A stretch of DNA of 64,000 nt from Aquariibacter sp964433315 (GCA_964433315.1 CAYSQO010000003.1:15171-79170); one strand, 5' to 3'. Shown: positions 53,811-63,239, counted from the first letter of the stretch. Numbers and translations are program-made. Notes: generated from the sequence alone by a model not told the origin.

Positions 53811-55040
53811 TCAGGCGGGGTCGGGCGCACGGCGGCCCAGGGCCAGGCCGGCCAGTGCGATCAGGATGACGAGCAGCTCGACGGCGACCGCCACCCAGGC
53901 CAGGGCCCGGGCGCCGTCGCCGGCCCAGCCCCAGGCGCCGGCCAGGCCGAGCAGGCCGCCGAGCATCACGCAGGCGCGGTAGGCCCGGTCGTGACGGGCA
54001 CTGCCCAGCATGGCGTAGCCGAGGAACTTCCAGCCCAGCAGGAGGGGCAGCAGCAGGCCGAGCACGGCCAGCACCGGCCCCAGGTCCGGCGGCAGCGCGG
54101 TCAGCCGCGGCGCCAGCAGCGGCCACAGCAGCCAGGCCGCGGCCCAGAGCGCGGCACCGGCCAGCAGGCCGAGCGCGGCCGAGCGCCGGGCCAGCCGCCA
54201 GGCGGCACGCGGGGCCCGGGCGAAGTGCTGCACCAGGCGCGGATAGACCAGCTGGTAGACCGGGTCGGCCGCCGCCAGCAGGGCGCGGACGATGCGGTCG
54301 GCCAGGTAGTACACGCCCAGCTCGGCCACCGCCATGCGGGCCGAGGCCAGCGCCGGCAGGGCGAAGGAGTAGAGCGCCCCCATCAGCGAGACCGGCAGCA
54401 TGGTCCAGCCCAGCCGCAGGCCGGGCCCCAGCGCGTGGCCTTGCAGCAGGCCGCCCGCCGGCGCCAGCTCGCGCCACACGCGCCGCCAGCCCAGCACGGC
54501 CAGCAGGCCCATCGCCAGGACCTGCAGCGCCAGGTAAGCCGCCACGCTGCCGGCCAGGCCCCAGGCCAGGGGCAGCCACAGGGCGTAGACGCCAAGCTCG
54601 ATGCATGCCCAGCGGCCCAGCTGCTGGGTGGCCTGCCAGTACCAGGTGGCGGGCCAGCCGAGGGCGCAGGCCAGGGCGGCCATGAGGGCCAGCTCCAGCC
54701 CCGAGGGCGCCTGCCCCTGCACCGGCAGCCAGGCCCCCAGGGCGGCCACCAGGGCGACGGCCAGCAGGCTCAGCAGCAGGCGCGCACTGGCGATCTGCTG
54801 GGCCAGGAGGCGGCGGCGGTCCGCATCGGCCTGCACGGCATGGCGGGTGGCCGCGGCGAGAAAGCCCCCCTCGACCAGCAGCGCGAGCAGGCCGGCCCAG
54901 ACGAGCAGCAGGCTCAGGCGGCCGAAGGCCTCGGGCCCGAGCCGCAGGGCCATGACCGGCAGGAGCAGCAGCGGCGCGGCCAGCCGCAGGCCGGCCGCGG
55001 CATAGACCGCGGGCAGCGTGCGCGCGAGGGCAGCGCTCAC
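53811..55040 (-). CDS. Polysaccharide flippase (Wzx/MATE-like)
   Basis: 409-residue integral membrane protein with about 12 hydrophobic helices and the repeating pattern of the MOP/PST exporter superfamily (LGPEAFGRLSLLLVWAGL near the N-terminus). It should flip undecaprenyl-linked repeat units across the inner membrane. The start is GTG at 55040, overlapping the TylF-type gene stop (GTGA). No Wzy polymerase is identifiable in the window. Confidence 0.85.
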   Translation of the reverse strand: MSAALARTLPAVYAAAGLRLAAPLLLLPVMALRLGPEAFGRLSLLLVWAGLLALLVEGGFLAAATRHAVQADADRRRLLAQQIASARLLLSLLAVALVAALGAWLPVQGQAPSGLELALMAALACALGWPATWYWQATQQLGRWACIELGVYALWLPLAWGLAGSVAAYLALQVLAMGLLAVLGWRRVWRELAPAGGLLQGHALGPGLRLGWTMLPVSLMGALYSFALPALASARMAVAELGVYYLADRIVRALLAAADPVYQLVYPRLVQHFARAPRAAWRLARRSAALGLLAGAALWAAAWLLWPLLAPRLTALPPDLGPVLAVLGLLLPLLLGWKFLGYAMLGSARHDRAYRACVMLGGLLGLAGAWGWAGDGARALAWVAVAVELLVILIALAGLALGRRAPDPA

Positions 55041-55804
55041 GCGCAGGCCGGCTTGACCATCAGCCGCGCCGTGTAGTCGACGCGGTGGAGGTAGACGCCG
55101 GGCGGCGCGTCAGCAAAGTACTCGTCCACCGCCTGGCGCGCGCCCTGCCAGTGCCCGTAGTCGTCGATGATCATCACGCCATGCGGCTGCAGGCGCGGGT
55201 AGAGGTGCTCCAGCTCGTGGCGGGTGGAGCTGTACCAGTCGGTGTCCAGCCGCAGCAGGGCGATGCGCTCGGGCACGGTGGCGGGCACGGTGTCCTCGAC
55301 CTTGCCGCGGACGAAGTGGAGGCGGTCGCGCGGATAGCCAGTCGACCAGAGGTTGGCCTGCACGTCCTCCAGGCTGGCCTCGCACCAGACGCCCTCGCCC
55401 GCCGGCGTGCGGTCGAGCTGGGCCTGCGCGCTCTCGCCGCTGTGGCTGCGGTCCTCGTCCGTCGGCTCGCTCATGCCCTCGAAGGTGTCGTAGAGGTAGA
55501 GGTGGCGGGTGGTGTCGCCGCGGGCCATCAGGGCCAGGGCCACGGCCATCATGCTGCCACCGCGCCAGACGCCGCACTCGACGATGTCGCCCGGGATGCG
55601 GTGGCGCACCAGGTGATCGACCGCACCGAGCAGGCTGGCCCGGCGTTCAGGGCTGGTCAGGGTGTAGGGGCGGACGCGGGCGTCGAGCGCGCGGTCGGCT
55701 TCGGACAGGTCGACGAGCAGGGCGGCGTCATGGGCGCCCGCGCGCTGCAGCGTCCAGCCGGTCTGCGCGAGCAGGCGTCGAAGGGCCGATTTCACGAGGC
55801 GCAT
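55037..55804 (-). CDS. TylF/MycF-type O-methyltransferase
   Basis: 255-residue methyltransferase. IPGDIVECGVWRGGSMMAVAL is the diagnostic stretch of the TylF/macrocin O-methyltransferase family; YDTFEGMSEPTDED, RLDTDWYSSTRHELEHLYP and MIIDDYGHWQGARQAVDEYF (catalytic acidic residues) follow. Expected to methylate a sugar hydroxyl. ATG at 55804 overlaps the preceding glycosyltransferase by 13 bp. Confidence 0.92.
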   Translation of the reverse strand: MRLVKSALRRLLAQTGWTLQRAGAHDAALLVDLSEADRALDARVRPYTLTSPERRASLLGAVDHLVRHRIPGDIVECGVWRGGSMMAVALALMARGDTTRHLYLYDTFEGMSEPTDEDRSHSGESAQAQLDRTPAGEGVWCEASLEDVQANLWSTGYPRDRLHFVRGKVEDTVPATVPERIALLRLDTDWYSSTRHELEHLYPRLQPHGVMIIDDYGHWQGARQAVDEYFADAPPGVYLHRVDYTARLMVKPACA

Positions 55805-56913
55805 GGGGAGGATTCCGAAGGTTGGGGAAGCAGGCCGTGGGCCTCGGCCCATGGAGCGAGGCAGCGGTCCCAGTGATGGCGCTGCTGGGCGGCGGCCAGG
55901 GCCTCGGCCAGGCGGTCCGGATCGCGGGCCAGCCTGTCGAGCGCCTCGACCACGGCCTCGGCCGAGCGCTCGCGCAGCCGCAGCGCGTCCAGCCCGGACT
56001 CGCGCAGGAAGGCGCCGAGGTCGCCCACGTCGCTGCAGAGGAAGGTGCAGCCCCGGTGCAGCAGGGTGTAGAGCGCCCCCGACTGTGAGGCCGCGCGGTA
56101 GGGCAGCAGGAAGACGACCGGCCGGGCCAGCAGGGCATCGAGCGCGGCCGGGTCGAGGTAGTCGTCGCGGATGTGCACACGCCGCGCCGCCAGGTCGGCA
56201 CGCAGGGGCGCAAGGGCCGGATCCCAGGCCCCGACGATCTCCAGCGGCAGGCCCCGCAGGGCGGGATGCACGGCCAGGTCGAGGAAGAGGTCGACGCCCT
56301 TGTAGCCCTTGACCGTGCCCCAGAACACCAGGGCCTCGGGCGGCACGGGCACCTTCGGCCGGCGCGGGGCCTGGCCGGGATGCACGGGCAGCAGGCCGTG
56401 GGGCAGCACGCTGGAGCGGGCACGGTGGCGCGATCCGTAGCGGGCCAGGAAGTCATCGCGGGTGGCCTCGCTGACGAAGACCAGCCGCCCGGCCAGGGCC
56501 GCCAGCCAGGCCGTGGGGCGGTGGCGGCGCCCGGCATGGCCGTGCGGTACGGCGTTGTGCACGGTGTAGACCAGGCGCCGGCGCAGCGGGAAGAGCAACA
56601 GCAGCTCCAGCGGCCAGAGCACGCTGAACTGCAGGTTGATCGCGTCGTAGCGGCGCCCCCGCCACAGCAGGGTCAGCAGCAGGCGCAGGTAGCCCAGCAC
56701 GCCGCGCGGACGGCTGCAGACGCTGCCAGAGACGGCGTCGATGACCGTCGTCAGCCCCTCGTGGCGCTGCAGGTCGGCCAGGAACTCGGTGTTGTAGCGG
56801 GTGCGCGATCCGTAGAAGTCCAGGGCCACGCCGCGCCGCAGCAGGCCCGTGGCCAGGGCGTGGTCGTAGGGCAGGACGAAGGAGGCCCCGTCGACGAGGG
56901 CAAGCCGCGCCAT
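55792..56913 (-). CDS. GT-B type glycosyltransferase
   Basis: 373-residue protein. The N-terminal YDHALATGLLRRGVALDFYG and VYTVHNAVPHGHAG, then VFWGTVKGYKGVDLFLDLAV and VFLLPYRAASQSGALYTLLH, fit a GT4-like retaining glycosyltransferase, although it is divergent. ATG at 56913 gives MARLALVDGASFVLP, 4 bp after the acyltransferase stop. Specificity unknown. Confidence 0.85.
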   Translation of the reverse strand: MARLALVDGASFVLPYDHALATGLLRRGVALDFYGSRTRYNTEFLADLQRHEGLTTVIDAVSGSVCSRPRGVLGYLRLLLTLLWRGRRYDAINLQFSVLWPLELLLLFPLRRRLVYTVHNAVPHGHAGRRHRPTAWLAALAGRLVFVSEATRDDFLARYGSRHRARSSVLPHGLLPVHPGQAPRRPKVPVPPEALVFWGTVKGYKGVDLFLDLAVHPALRGLPLEIVGAWDPALAPLRADLAARRVHIRDDYLDPAALDALLARPVVFLLPYRAASQSGALYTLLHRGCTFLCSDVGDLGAFLRESGLDALRLRERSAEAVVEALDRLARDPDRLAEALAAAQQRHHWDRCLAPWAEAHGLLPQPSESSPCAS

Positions 56914-56917
56914 GGGC

Positions 56918-57469
56918 TCAGTGCGCCAGCCAGTAGCGGCGCGACAGGGTGTACTGCGGCTCGGCGCGGCGCGGGCCAAGGTCGCGCGCCGGGTTGCCGC
57001 CGACCACGCGCATGGGCGGCACGCTCCGGGTGACCACCGCACCGGCCATCACCACCGCGCCGCGCCCGAGGTGCACGCCGGGCATGACCATCGCCCCCGC
57101 GAAGATGACCACGTGGTCGTCGATCTGCACCGGCCGCCCGAGGGCGCGGAAATCCGGGGCATGGACGTCGTGGCCCAGGGTGTAGATGCGGCTGTCGTGC
57201 GCGATCGAGACGTTGGCCCCGATGCGCAGCCCGGCGCGGTTGTCGAGGTAGACCCCGCGGTTGACCAGGGTGTGCGGACCAATCTGGAGCCGCCCGACGT
57301 GGAAAAAGCGCACACCGCCCTGCACGGTGGCCGTGCGGTCGATGCGCAGGCCCGCCAGGCGGTACAGCAGCGGCCGCAGCGCGAAGGGCAGCAGACCGTG
57401 GATCCGGTTCAGCGCCGCCAGGCCGAGGTGGTATGCCTGGGCGCGGACATGCTCGTGCCAGGAAGCCAT
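56918..57469 (-). CDS. Left-handed beta-helix acyltransferase (WbbJ/LacA type)
   Basis: 183-residue hexapeptide-repeat O-acetyltransferase. Repeats are visible from IGPHTLVNRGVYLDN through IGANVSIAHDSRIYTLGHD (catalytic His) to VIFAGAMVMPGVHLGRGAVVMAGAVVT (core VMPGVHLGRGAVV). It lacks the N-terminal Rossmann domain of PglD. First gene of the minus-strand polysaccharide transcript, diverging from lysS. Confidence 0.9.
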   Translation of the reverse strand: MASWHEHVRAQAYHLGLAALNRIHGLLPFALRPLLYRLAGLRIDRTATVQGGVRFFHVGRLQIGPHTLVNRGVYLDNRAGLRIGANVSIAHDSRIYTLGHDVHAPDFRALGRPVQIDDHVVIFAGAMVMPGVHLGRGAVVMAGAVVTRSVPPMRVVGGNPARDLGPRRAEPQYTLSRRYWLAH

Positions 57470-57563
57470 GGAGACAGCGCGTGGGTGGGGAAAAACAGCC
57501 CGTGAGTATTGCGCATCCGGCCCGGTCGCCCCGGGCCGCGGCGGGCCCGGGCCGCCGAGTTCC

Positions 57564-57569
57564 TAAAAT
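57564..57569 (+). promoter_or_regulatory. Candidate -10 box for a leaderless lysS transcript
   Basis: TAAAAT is followed by CCCGGG and then the lysS ATG at 57576, so initiation 7 nt after the hexamer would fall on the A of ATG. No ribosome-binding site is visible. No clear -35. Confidence 0.5.
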
Positions 57570-57575
57570 CCCGGG

Positions 57576-59111
57576 ATGAGCCAATCCGCCCCCCCGATCC
57601 AGACCCCCGCCGACGAGAACCAGCTGATCGCCGAGCGCCGCGAAAAACTTGCGGCGCTGCGGGCCCAGGGCATCGCCTTCCCGAACGACTTCAAGCCCAG
57701 CCATGCGGCCGGCGAGCTGCACGCCGGCCATGCCGAGGTCAGCGGCGAGGCGCTGGAGGCTGCGCCCTACGCGGTGGCGATCGCCGGCCGGATGATGCTC
57801 AAGCGGGTGATGGGCAAGGCCTGCTTCGCCACGCTGCAGGACGGCTCGGCCGGCCCGACCGGCGGCCGCATCCAGATCTACGTGACCCAGGATGCGGTGG
57901 GGGCCGAGACGCTGGCCGCCTTCAAGCACTGGGACCTGGGCGATATCCTGGCCTGCGAGGGCACGCTGTTCCGCACCAAGACCGGCGAGCTGACGGTCAA
58001 GGCCACGGCCGTGCGCCTGCTGGTCAAGAGCCTGCGGCCGCTGCCGGACAAGTTCCACGGCATGACGGACCAGGAGCAGAAGTACCGCCAGCGCTACGTG
58101 GACCTGATCACCGACGCCGAGGCGCGTGCGCGCTTCACCGCCCGCAGCAAGGCGGTCTCGGCGATCCGCAGCTTCATGGTGGACCACGCCTTCCTGGAGG
58201 TGGAGACGCCGATGCTCCACCCCATTCCGGGCGGTGCCAACGCCAAGCCCTTCGTCACGCACCACAACGCGCTGGACCAGCAGATGTACCTGCGGATCGC
58301 GCCGGAGCTGTACCTGAAGCGGCTGATCGTGGGCGGCTTCGATCGGGTCTTCGAGATCAACCGCAACTTCCGCAACGAGGGGATCAGCGTCCGCCACAAC
58401 CCCGAGTTCACGATGATGGAGTTCTACGCGGCCTACTGGGATCACCGCGACCTGATGGACTTCACCGAGCAGGTGCTGCGCCACGCCGCGCGCAGCGCGG
58501 TGGGCACCGAGGTGCTGAGCTACGCGGGCCGCACGGTGGACCTGTCGCAGCCCTTTGCCCGCCTGACCATCCGCGAGGCCATCCTGGCCCACACCGACGC
58601 GGGCGAGCGGGTGGACGATGCCGACTGGCTGCGCGGCGAGCTGCAGCGCCTGGGCCTGAGCGAGGCCAAGCACCGCCTGTCGACCAAGAGCCTGGCGGCG
58701 CTGCAGGTGGCCTACTTTGAGGAGGGGGTGGAGGACAAGCTCTGGCAGCCGACCTTCATCATGGAGCACCCGACCGAGATCTCGCCCCTGGCCCGCGCCA
58801 GCGACACGCGGCCCGAGGTGACCGAGCGCTTCGAGCTCTACATCACCGGCCGCGAGATGGCCAACGGCTTCTCCGAGCTGAACGACGCCGAAGAGCAGGC
58901 AGCGCGCTTCCAGGGCCAGGTGGAAGCCAAGGATGCGGGCGACGACGAGGCCATGTTCTTCGACGCCGACTACGTGCGGGCGCTGGAGTACGGCATGCCC
59001 CCGACCGGCGGCTGCGGCATCGGCATCGACCGGGTGATGATGCTGCTGACCGATTCGCCCAGCATCCGCGACGTGCTGCTCTTCCCGGCCCTGCGCCGGG
59101 AACAGGCCTGA
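57576..59111 (+). CDS. lysS: Lysyl-tRNA synthetase, class II
   Basis: 511 residues. The N-terminal OB-fold (VAIAGRMMLKRVMGKACFATLQD) leads to the class II catalytic core: motif 2 FEINRNFRNEGISVRHNPEF (core NRNFRNEGIS) and motif 3 GCGIGIDRVMMLL. The normal bacterial length. Divergent from the acyltransferase gene. Confidence 0.98.
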   Translation: MSQSAPPIQTPADENQLIAERREKLAALRAQGIAFPNDFKPSHAAGELHAGHAEVSGEALEAAPYAVAIAGRMMLKRVMGKACFATLQDGSAGPTGGRIQIYVTQDAVGAETLAAFKHWDLGDILACEGTLFRTKTGELTVKATAVRLLVKSLRPLPDKFHGMTDQEQKYRQRYVDLITDAEARARFTARSKAVSAIRSFMVDHAFLEVETPMLHPIPGGANAKPFVTHHNALDQQMYLRIAPELYLKRLIVGGFDRVFEINRNFRNEGISVRHNPEFTMMEFYAAYWDHRDLMDFTEQVLRHAARSAVGTEVLSYAGRTVDLSQPFARLTIREAILAHTDAGERVDDADWLRGELQRLGLSEAKHRLSTKSLAALQVAYFEEGVEDKLWQPTFIMEHPTEISPLARASDTRPEVTERFELYITGREMANGFSELNDAEEQAARFQGQVEAKDAGDDEAMFFDADYVRALEYGMPPTGGCGIGIDRVMMLLTDSPSIRDVLLFPALRREQA

Positions 59112-59130
59112 GGCCGGCTGCCGCCGCGAC

Positions 59131-59727
59131 GTGAGCGCCGCCGAAGCGGCCAACACGGCCGACGGCGCCCCGCCCCCGCGGCTGGCCGGGCTGCCGGCCA
59201 TCGAGGCGGCGATCTGGCAGCAGCTCGCGCGCGCCACCCAGGACCGCCACCACGCCTGGCGCACGCCGGCCCTGGCGACGGTGGATGCCGAGGGCCTGCC
59301 CGAGGCGCGCACCGTGGTGCTGCGCGAGGTGGACGCGGCGCAGCGGCGGCTGTGGATCTACAGCGATGCCCGGGCCGCCAAGGTCGCCCAGCTGCAGCGC
59401 CAGCCGCAGGCCACGCTGCTGGCCTGGTCACCGCGCCTGCACTGGCAGCTTCGCCTGCGGCTGCGGGTGACGCTGCATACGGGCGGCCTGGCGCTGAGCT
59501 CGCGCTGGGCGCGGGTGAAGCTCTCGCCCAGCGTGGGCGACTACCTGTCCGCCCGCGCGCCGGGGGCGCCGCTGGCCGATCCGGTGCCCCCGCCGCCGGC
59601 CGCGGAACGCGCGCACTTCGCCGCGCTCGAAGCCGAGGTGCTGCAGATCGACTGGCTGGAGCTGCACCGCGACGGCCACCGCCGTGCCCGCTTCGATGGG
59701 CACGGTGCCTGCTGGCTGCAGCCCTGA
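59131..59727 (+). CDS. Pyridoxamine 5'-phosphate oxidase family flavoprotein
   Basis: 198 residues; starts at GTG 59131, 19 bp after lysS. ARTVVLREVDAAQRRLWIYSD, ARAAKVAQLQRQPQATLLAW and the C-terminal VLQIDWLELHRDGHRRARF fit the PNPOx-like FMN-binding split barrel. It is shorter than PdxH, and the C-terminal dimerisation motif of PdxH is only partly matched, so it is probably a family member with a different substrate. Confidence 0.85.
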   Translation: MSAAEAANTADGAPPPRLAGLPAIEAAIWQQLARATQDRHHAWRTPALATVDAEGLPEARTVVLREVDAAQRRLWIYSDARAAKVAQLQRQPQATLLAWSPRLHWQLRLRLRVTLHTGGLALSSRWARVKLSPSVGDYLSARAPGAPLADPVPPPPAAERAHFAALEAEVLQIDWLELHRDGHRRARFDGHGACWLQP

Positions 59728-59781
59728 TCCGCCGCCCGCCGTCCCGCGGGCCGGCAGTCCCTCCCCTCCGGACCCGACCCG

Positions 59782-60411
59782 ATGCTCCCCGCCGCCAGCA
59801 CGCCACCGCCCCACCCCACCCTGTCCGACGATCTGCGCCGCGTGCAGGCCCGAGCCGCCGGGGGGCCGATGACGGTGGCGGGCCTGGTCGAGGTGCTGCG
59901 CGACCGCGGCTTCAACATCCTGATCATCTTCATGGCCCTGCCCTTCTGCCAGCCGGTGACGCCGCCGGGGCTGTCCACGCCCTTCGGCCTGGTCATGCTG
60001 CTGCTGAGCCTGCGCATCGCGCTGCGCCAGCCGCCCTGGCTGCCGGCGCGGCTGATGCGGGTCGAGGTGGGCCCGGCGACGCTGGACAAGGTCCTCCAGA
60101 TCGGCCTGAAGATCGCCGGCTGGCTGGAAAAGCTGGTGCATCCGCGGCTGGGCGGCCTGGTGCGGCCGCCGCTGATGCAGCGGCTCAATGGCCTGGCGCT
60201 GGGGGTCAGTGCCGCGGTGTTCATGCTGCCGCTGCCGATCCCGCTGTCCAACACCTTCCCGGCCTGGGCCATCCTGCTGATCGCGCTGGGCATGATCGAG
60301 GGGGACGGCGCGGCGGTGATCGCGGGCTATGTCGTCTCGCTGGTGGGCATGGTCTACATCGGCACGGTCTTCTGGCTGGGTGCCGAGGGGCTGAGCCGGC
60401 TCGTCGGCTGA
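59782..60411 (+). CDS. ExoD family exopolysaccharide-synthesis protein
   Basis: 209-residue membrane protein of the ExoD family, first described in rhizobial exopolysaccharide mutants. FNILIIFMALPFCQPVTPPGL, MLPLPIPLSNTFPAWAILLIALGMIEGDG (core PLSNTFPAWAILLIALG) and three to four helices are typical. The molecular function is unknown. Ends just before a strong hairpin. Confidence 0.85.
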   Translation: MLPAASTPPPHPTLSDDLRRVQARAAGGPMTVAGLVEVLRDRGFNILIIFMALPFCQPVTPPGLSTPFGLVMLLLSLRIALRQPPWLPARLMRVEVGPATLDKVLQIGLKIAGWLEKLVHPRLGGLVRPPLMQRLNGLALGVSAAVFMLPLPIPLSNTFPAWAILLIALGMIEGDGAAVIAGYVVSLVGMVYIGTVFWLGAEGLSRLVG

Positions 60412-60445
60412 GCCCGGCCGCCCATCGGCGGGTCGGCCCCCCGAC

Positions 60446-60473
60446 AACCTAGGCATTTTTATGCCTAGGTTTT
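60446..60473 (+). terminator. Terminator downstream of exoD
   Basis: AACCTAGGCAT (60446-60456) pairs perfectly with ATGCCTAGGTT (60461-60471) around TTTT, and the T run ends at 60473. It starts 35 nt after the exoD-family stop. The low-GC perfect stem also reads as an operator-like palindrome. Confidence 0.75.
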
Positions 60474-60493
60474 CAGTCTGAAAAAGCCAAAGA

Positions 60494-60553
60494 AGATGTC
60501 TCGTCCTGCATCAAGCCGCGCCGAGGCGCGGGCAGGACAGCGTCCCACATCGA
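60494..60553. repeat. Nested inverted repeats ahead of the sigma-54 promoter
   Basis: GATGT/ACATC (60495-60499 and 60547-60551) enclose GTCCTGC/GCAGGAC (60503-60509 and 60532-60538), which enclose CCGCGCC/GGCGCGG (60516-60522 and 60525-60531). Three nested arms of dyad symmetry lie about 110 bp before the -24/-12 promoter, where an upstream activator site is expected. Confidence 0.5.
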
Positions 60554-60663
60554 CGCAAGGCCGCAGCGCTTGCGCTCGACAGCCAGCCCAGGAGGGCGCC
60601 AGGCGGTCCGAAGCGGTGCGGCTCCGCAGGGTATGCCCTAGTCGGAAGGCCATCGCGCCACGA

Positions 60664-60678
60664 TGGCACGGTCAATGC
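60664..60678 (+). promoter_or_regulatory. Sigma-54 (-24/-12) promoter for the aldehyde dehydrogenase
   Basis: TGGCACG-N4-ATGC, one mismatch from the consensus TGGCACG-N4-TTGC, with the obligatory GG and GC dinucleotides exactly ten bases apart. It would start transcription near 60690, about 70 nt before the ATG at 60759. Sigma-54 promoters need an activator such as AcoR, and acoR-type control of acetaldehyde dehydrogenases is known. Confidence 0.7.
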
Positions 60679-60758
60679 GCTCAGGAACTGGGAGACCGGC
60701 GGCCGCCAAGCCGCTTATGTGGTCGCTCACACCCTGATTTCATGCTCTGGAGACGCGC

Positions 60759-62279
<1,521 letters not shown>

Positions 62280-62310
62280 TCGACGAAGTAGGCCTCAGCA
62301 CTTGACCACG

Positions 62311-62336
62311 AACGGGGGCCTTCAAGCCCCCGTTTG
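62311..62336 (+). terminator. Hairpin between aldehyde dehydrogenase and DUF779 genes
   Basis: AACGGGGGC (62311-62319) pairs with GCCCCCGTT (62326-62334), with only a short T run. It probably reduces read-through to the DUF779 gene, or stabilises the upstream message. Confidence 0.6.
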
Positions 62337-62357
62337 CATTCCCAGAAGGAGAACATC

Positions 62358-62732
62358 ATGGTCGACAAGGTGATTGCCACCCAGGCGACGATCGATTTGA
62401 TTGGCGTGCTCAAGCAGAAGTACGGCCCGAACCTGATCTTTCACCAGTCGGGCGGCTGCTGCGACAACAGCGCGGCCAACTGCTATCTCGAAGGCGAGGT
62501 CATGATCGGCCCGGCCGACGTGAAGCTCGGCGAGATCGGCGGCCTGCCCTTCTACATCGGGGCGCAGCAGTACGAGTACTGGAAGCACACCCAGCTCATC
62601 ATCGACGTGGTCGAAGGGGGCCACGGCGGCACCTTCTCGCTCGAAGGTCCGGAGGGCAAGGCCTTCCTGACGCGCTCGCGCCTCTTCACCGAGGACGAGA
62701 CGATGGTCCTGAGCCTGGCCGGTCGCCTGTGA
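62358..62732 (+). CDS. DUF779 protein, aldehyde dehydrogenase partner
   Basis: 124-residue protein. LIFHQSGGCCDNSAANCYLEGE is the conserved Cys-rich stretch (motif core GGCCDNSAANC) of DUF779. These proteins sit next to AcoD/ExaC-type dehydrogenases in many proteobacteria; the role is unknown, perhaps metal or redox related. ATG at 62358 is decided by an AAGGAGA site 5 nt upstream; an in-frame ATG at 62334 lies inside the hairpin. Confidence 0.9.
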   Translation: MVDKVIATQATIDLIGVLKQKYGPNLIFHQSGGCCDNSAANCYLEGEVMIGPADVKLGEIGGLPFYIGAQQYEYWKHTQLIIDVVEGGHGGTFSLEGPEGKAFLTRSRLFTEDETMVLSLAGRL

Positions 62733-62737
62733 GCGAC

Positions 62738-62759
62738 AGCCGCCCCGGACGGGGCGGCT
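62738..62759 (+). terminator. Hairpin after the DUF779 gene
   Basis: AGCCGCCCC (62738-62746) pairs with GGGGCGGCT (62751-62759) around GGAC; no T-tract. TACCAT follows at 62759-62764 and could be the -10 of the tRNA promoter, 12 nt before the mature tRNA start. Confidence 0.55.
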
Positions 62760-62776
62760 ACCATGCGGCCCGCGTC

Positions 62777-63109
62777 GCCCCGATGGCGAAACAGGCAGAC
62801 GCAGCGGACTTGAGTCATTGAGCACCCGGCGCGGAAACGGCCGGCGTGAATCCCGTCAAATTCGGCGAACCCCCTGCCCGGCCCCGGCCGGTGCGAGGCA
62901 ACGCCGAGCCAAGCCGTCTCCCGCCCCGGAGCCGGAAGGTGTAGAGAGCGGACGGCGGGCACCTGCACCGGCCTGGCGGCCGGCATGGTGAAGGCGCGCT
63001 CCAGACCCCGAACCGCGGCCCCGGCCGCAGGCGGCGAAAGCCGTGGGGGTACGAAAATCCGCCGGACCTTGACCGGTCCGTCCCGGTTCGAACCCGGGTC
63101 GGGGCACCA
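62777..63109 (+). tRNA. tRNA-Leu(UAA), interrupted by a group I intron
   Basis: Exon 1 (62777-62811) holds the acceptor strand GCCCCGA, D-arm GCGAAACAGGCAGACGC, the anticodon stem GCGGA and loop bases CTT. Exon 2 (63054-63109) holds AAAA, the stem TCCGC, a class II variable arm (CGGACC/GGTCCG), T-arm CCCGG-TTCGAAC-CCGGG, acceptor TCGGGGC, A73 and encoded CCA. Joined, the anticodon loop is CTTAAAA with anticodon UAA. All stems pair perfectly. The long variable arm and A73 fit leucine identity. Confidence 0.95.
62812..63053 (+). ncRNA. Group I self-splicing intron in tRNA-Leu(UAA)
   Basis: 242 nt inserted between anticodon bases U34 and A35. Exon 1 ends in U and the intron ends in G (63053), the group I rule. 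Core elements are recognisable: GTCAAATTCGGCGAA (62855-62869), GGCAACGCCGAGCCAAGC (62897-62914), GAAGGTGTAGAGA (62935-62947), the P7 strand around GCTCCAG (62999-63005), and a GCGAAAG tetraloop hairpin near 63033-63042. P1 pairs exon CTT with GAG at 62820-62822, as in cyanobacterial tRNA-Leu(UAA) introns. The core wording is closest to the small Azoarcus-type introns. No open reading frame, so no homing endonuclease. Confidence 0.93.
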
Positions 63110-63124
63110 CCCTGCCGGCCCGCG

Positions 63125-63143
63125 GCGCGGCCGCCGGCCGCGC
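63125..63143. terminator. Hairpin downstream of the tRNA gene
   Basis: GCGCGGCC (63125-63132) pairs with GGCCGCGC (63136-63143) around 3 nt. No T-tract; it begins 16 nt after the CCA end. Confidence 0.35.
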
Positions 63144-63239
63144 GCCCGCGGTGCACCGCACCGGCATGAAGCCCGCGGGCAGCCAGCCATTCCGACGGCC
63201 CGGCGGCTTGATGGTCGCTTGATCGGACGGGCACAGGCC

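Noticed and set aside
60446..60473. A regulatory operator palindrome rather than a terminator
   Set aside because: The perfect stem is followed by T residues 35 nt after a stop codon, and the candidate promoter is 190 bp away, so a terminator is simpler; an operator role is not excluded.
62804..62813. Reading GCGGACTTGA as an anticodon arm of tRNA-Ser(UGA)
   Set aside because: The 3' anticodon strand TCCGC lies 250 nt later at 63058-63062, and the intervening sequence is a group I intron. Spliced, the anticodon is UAA.
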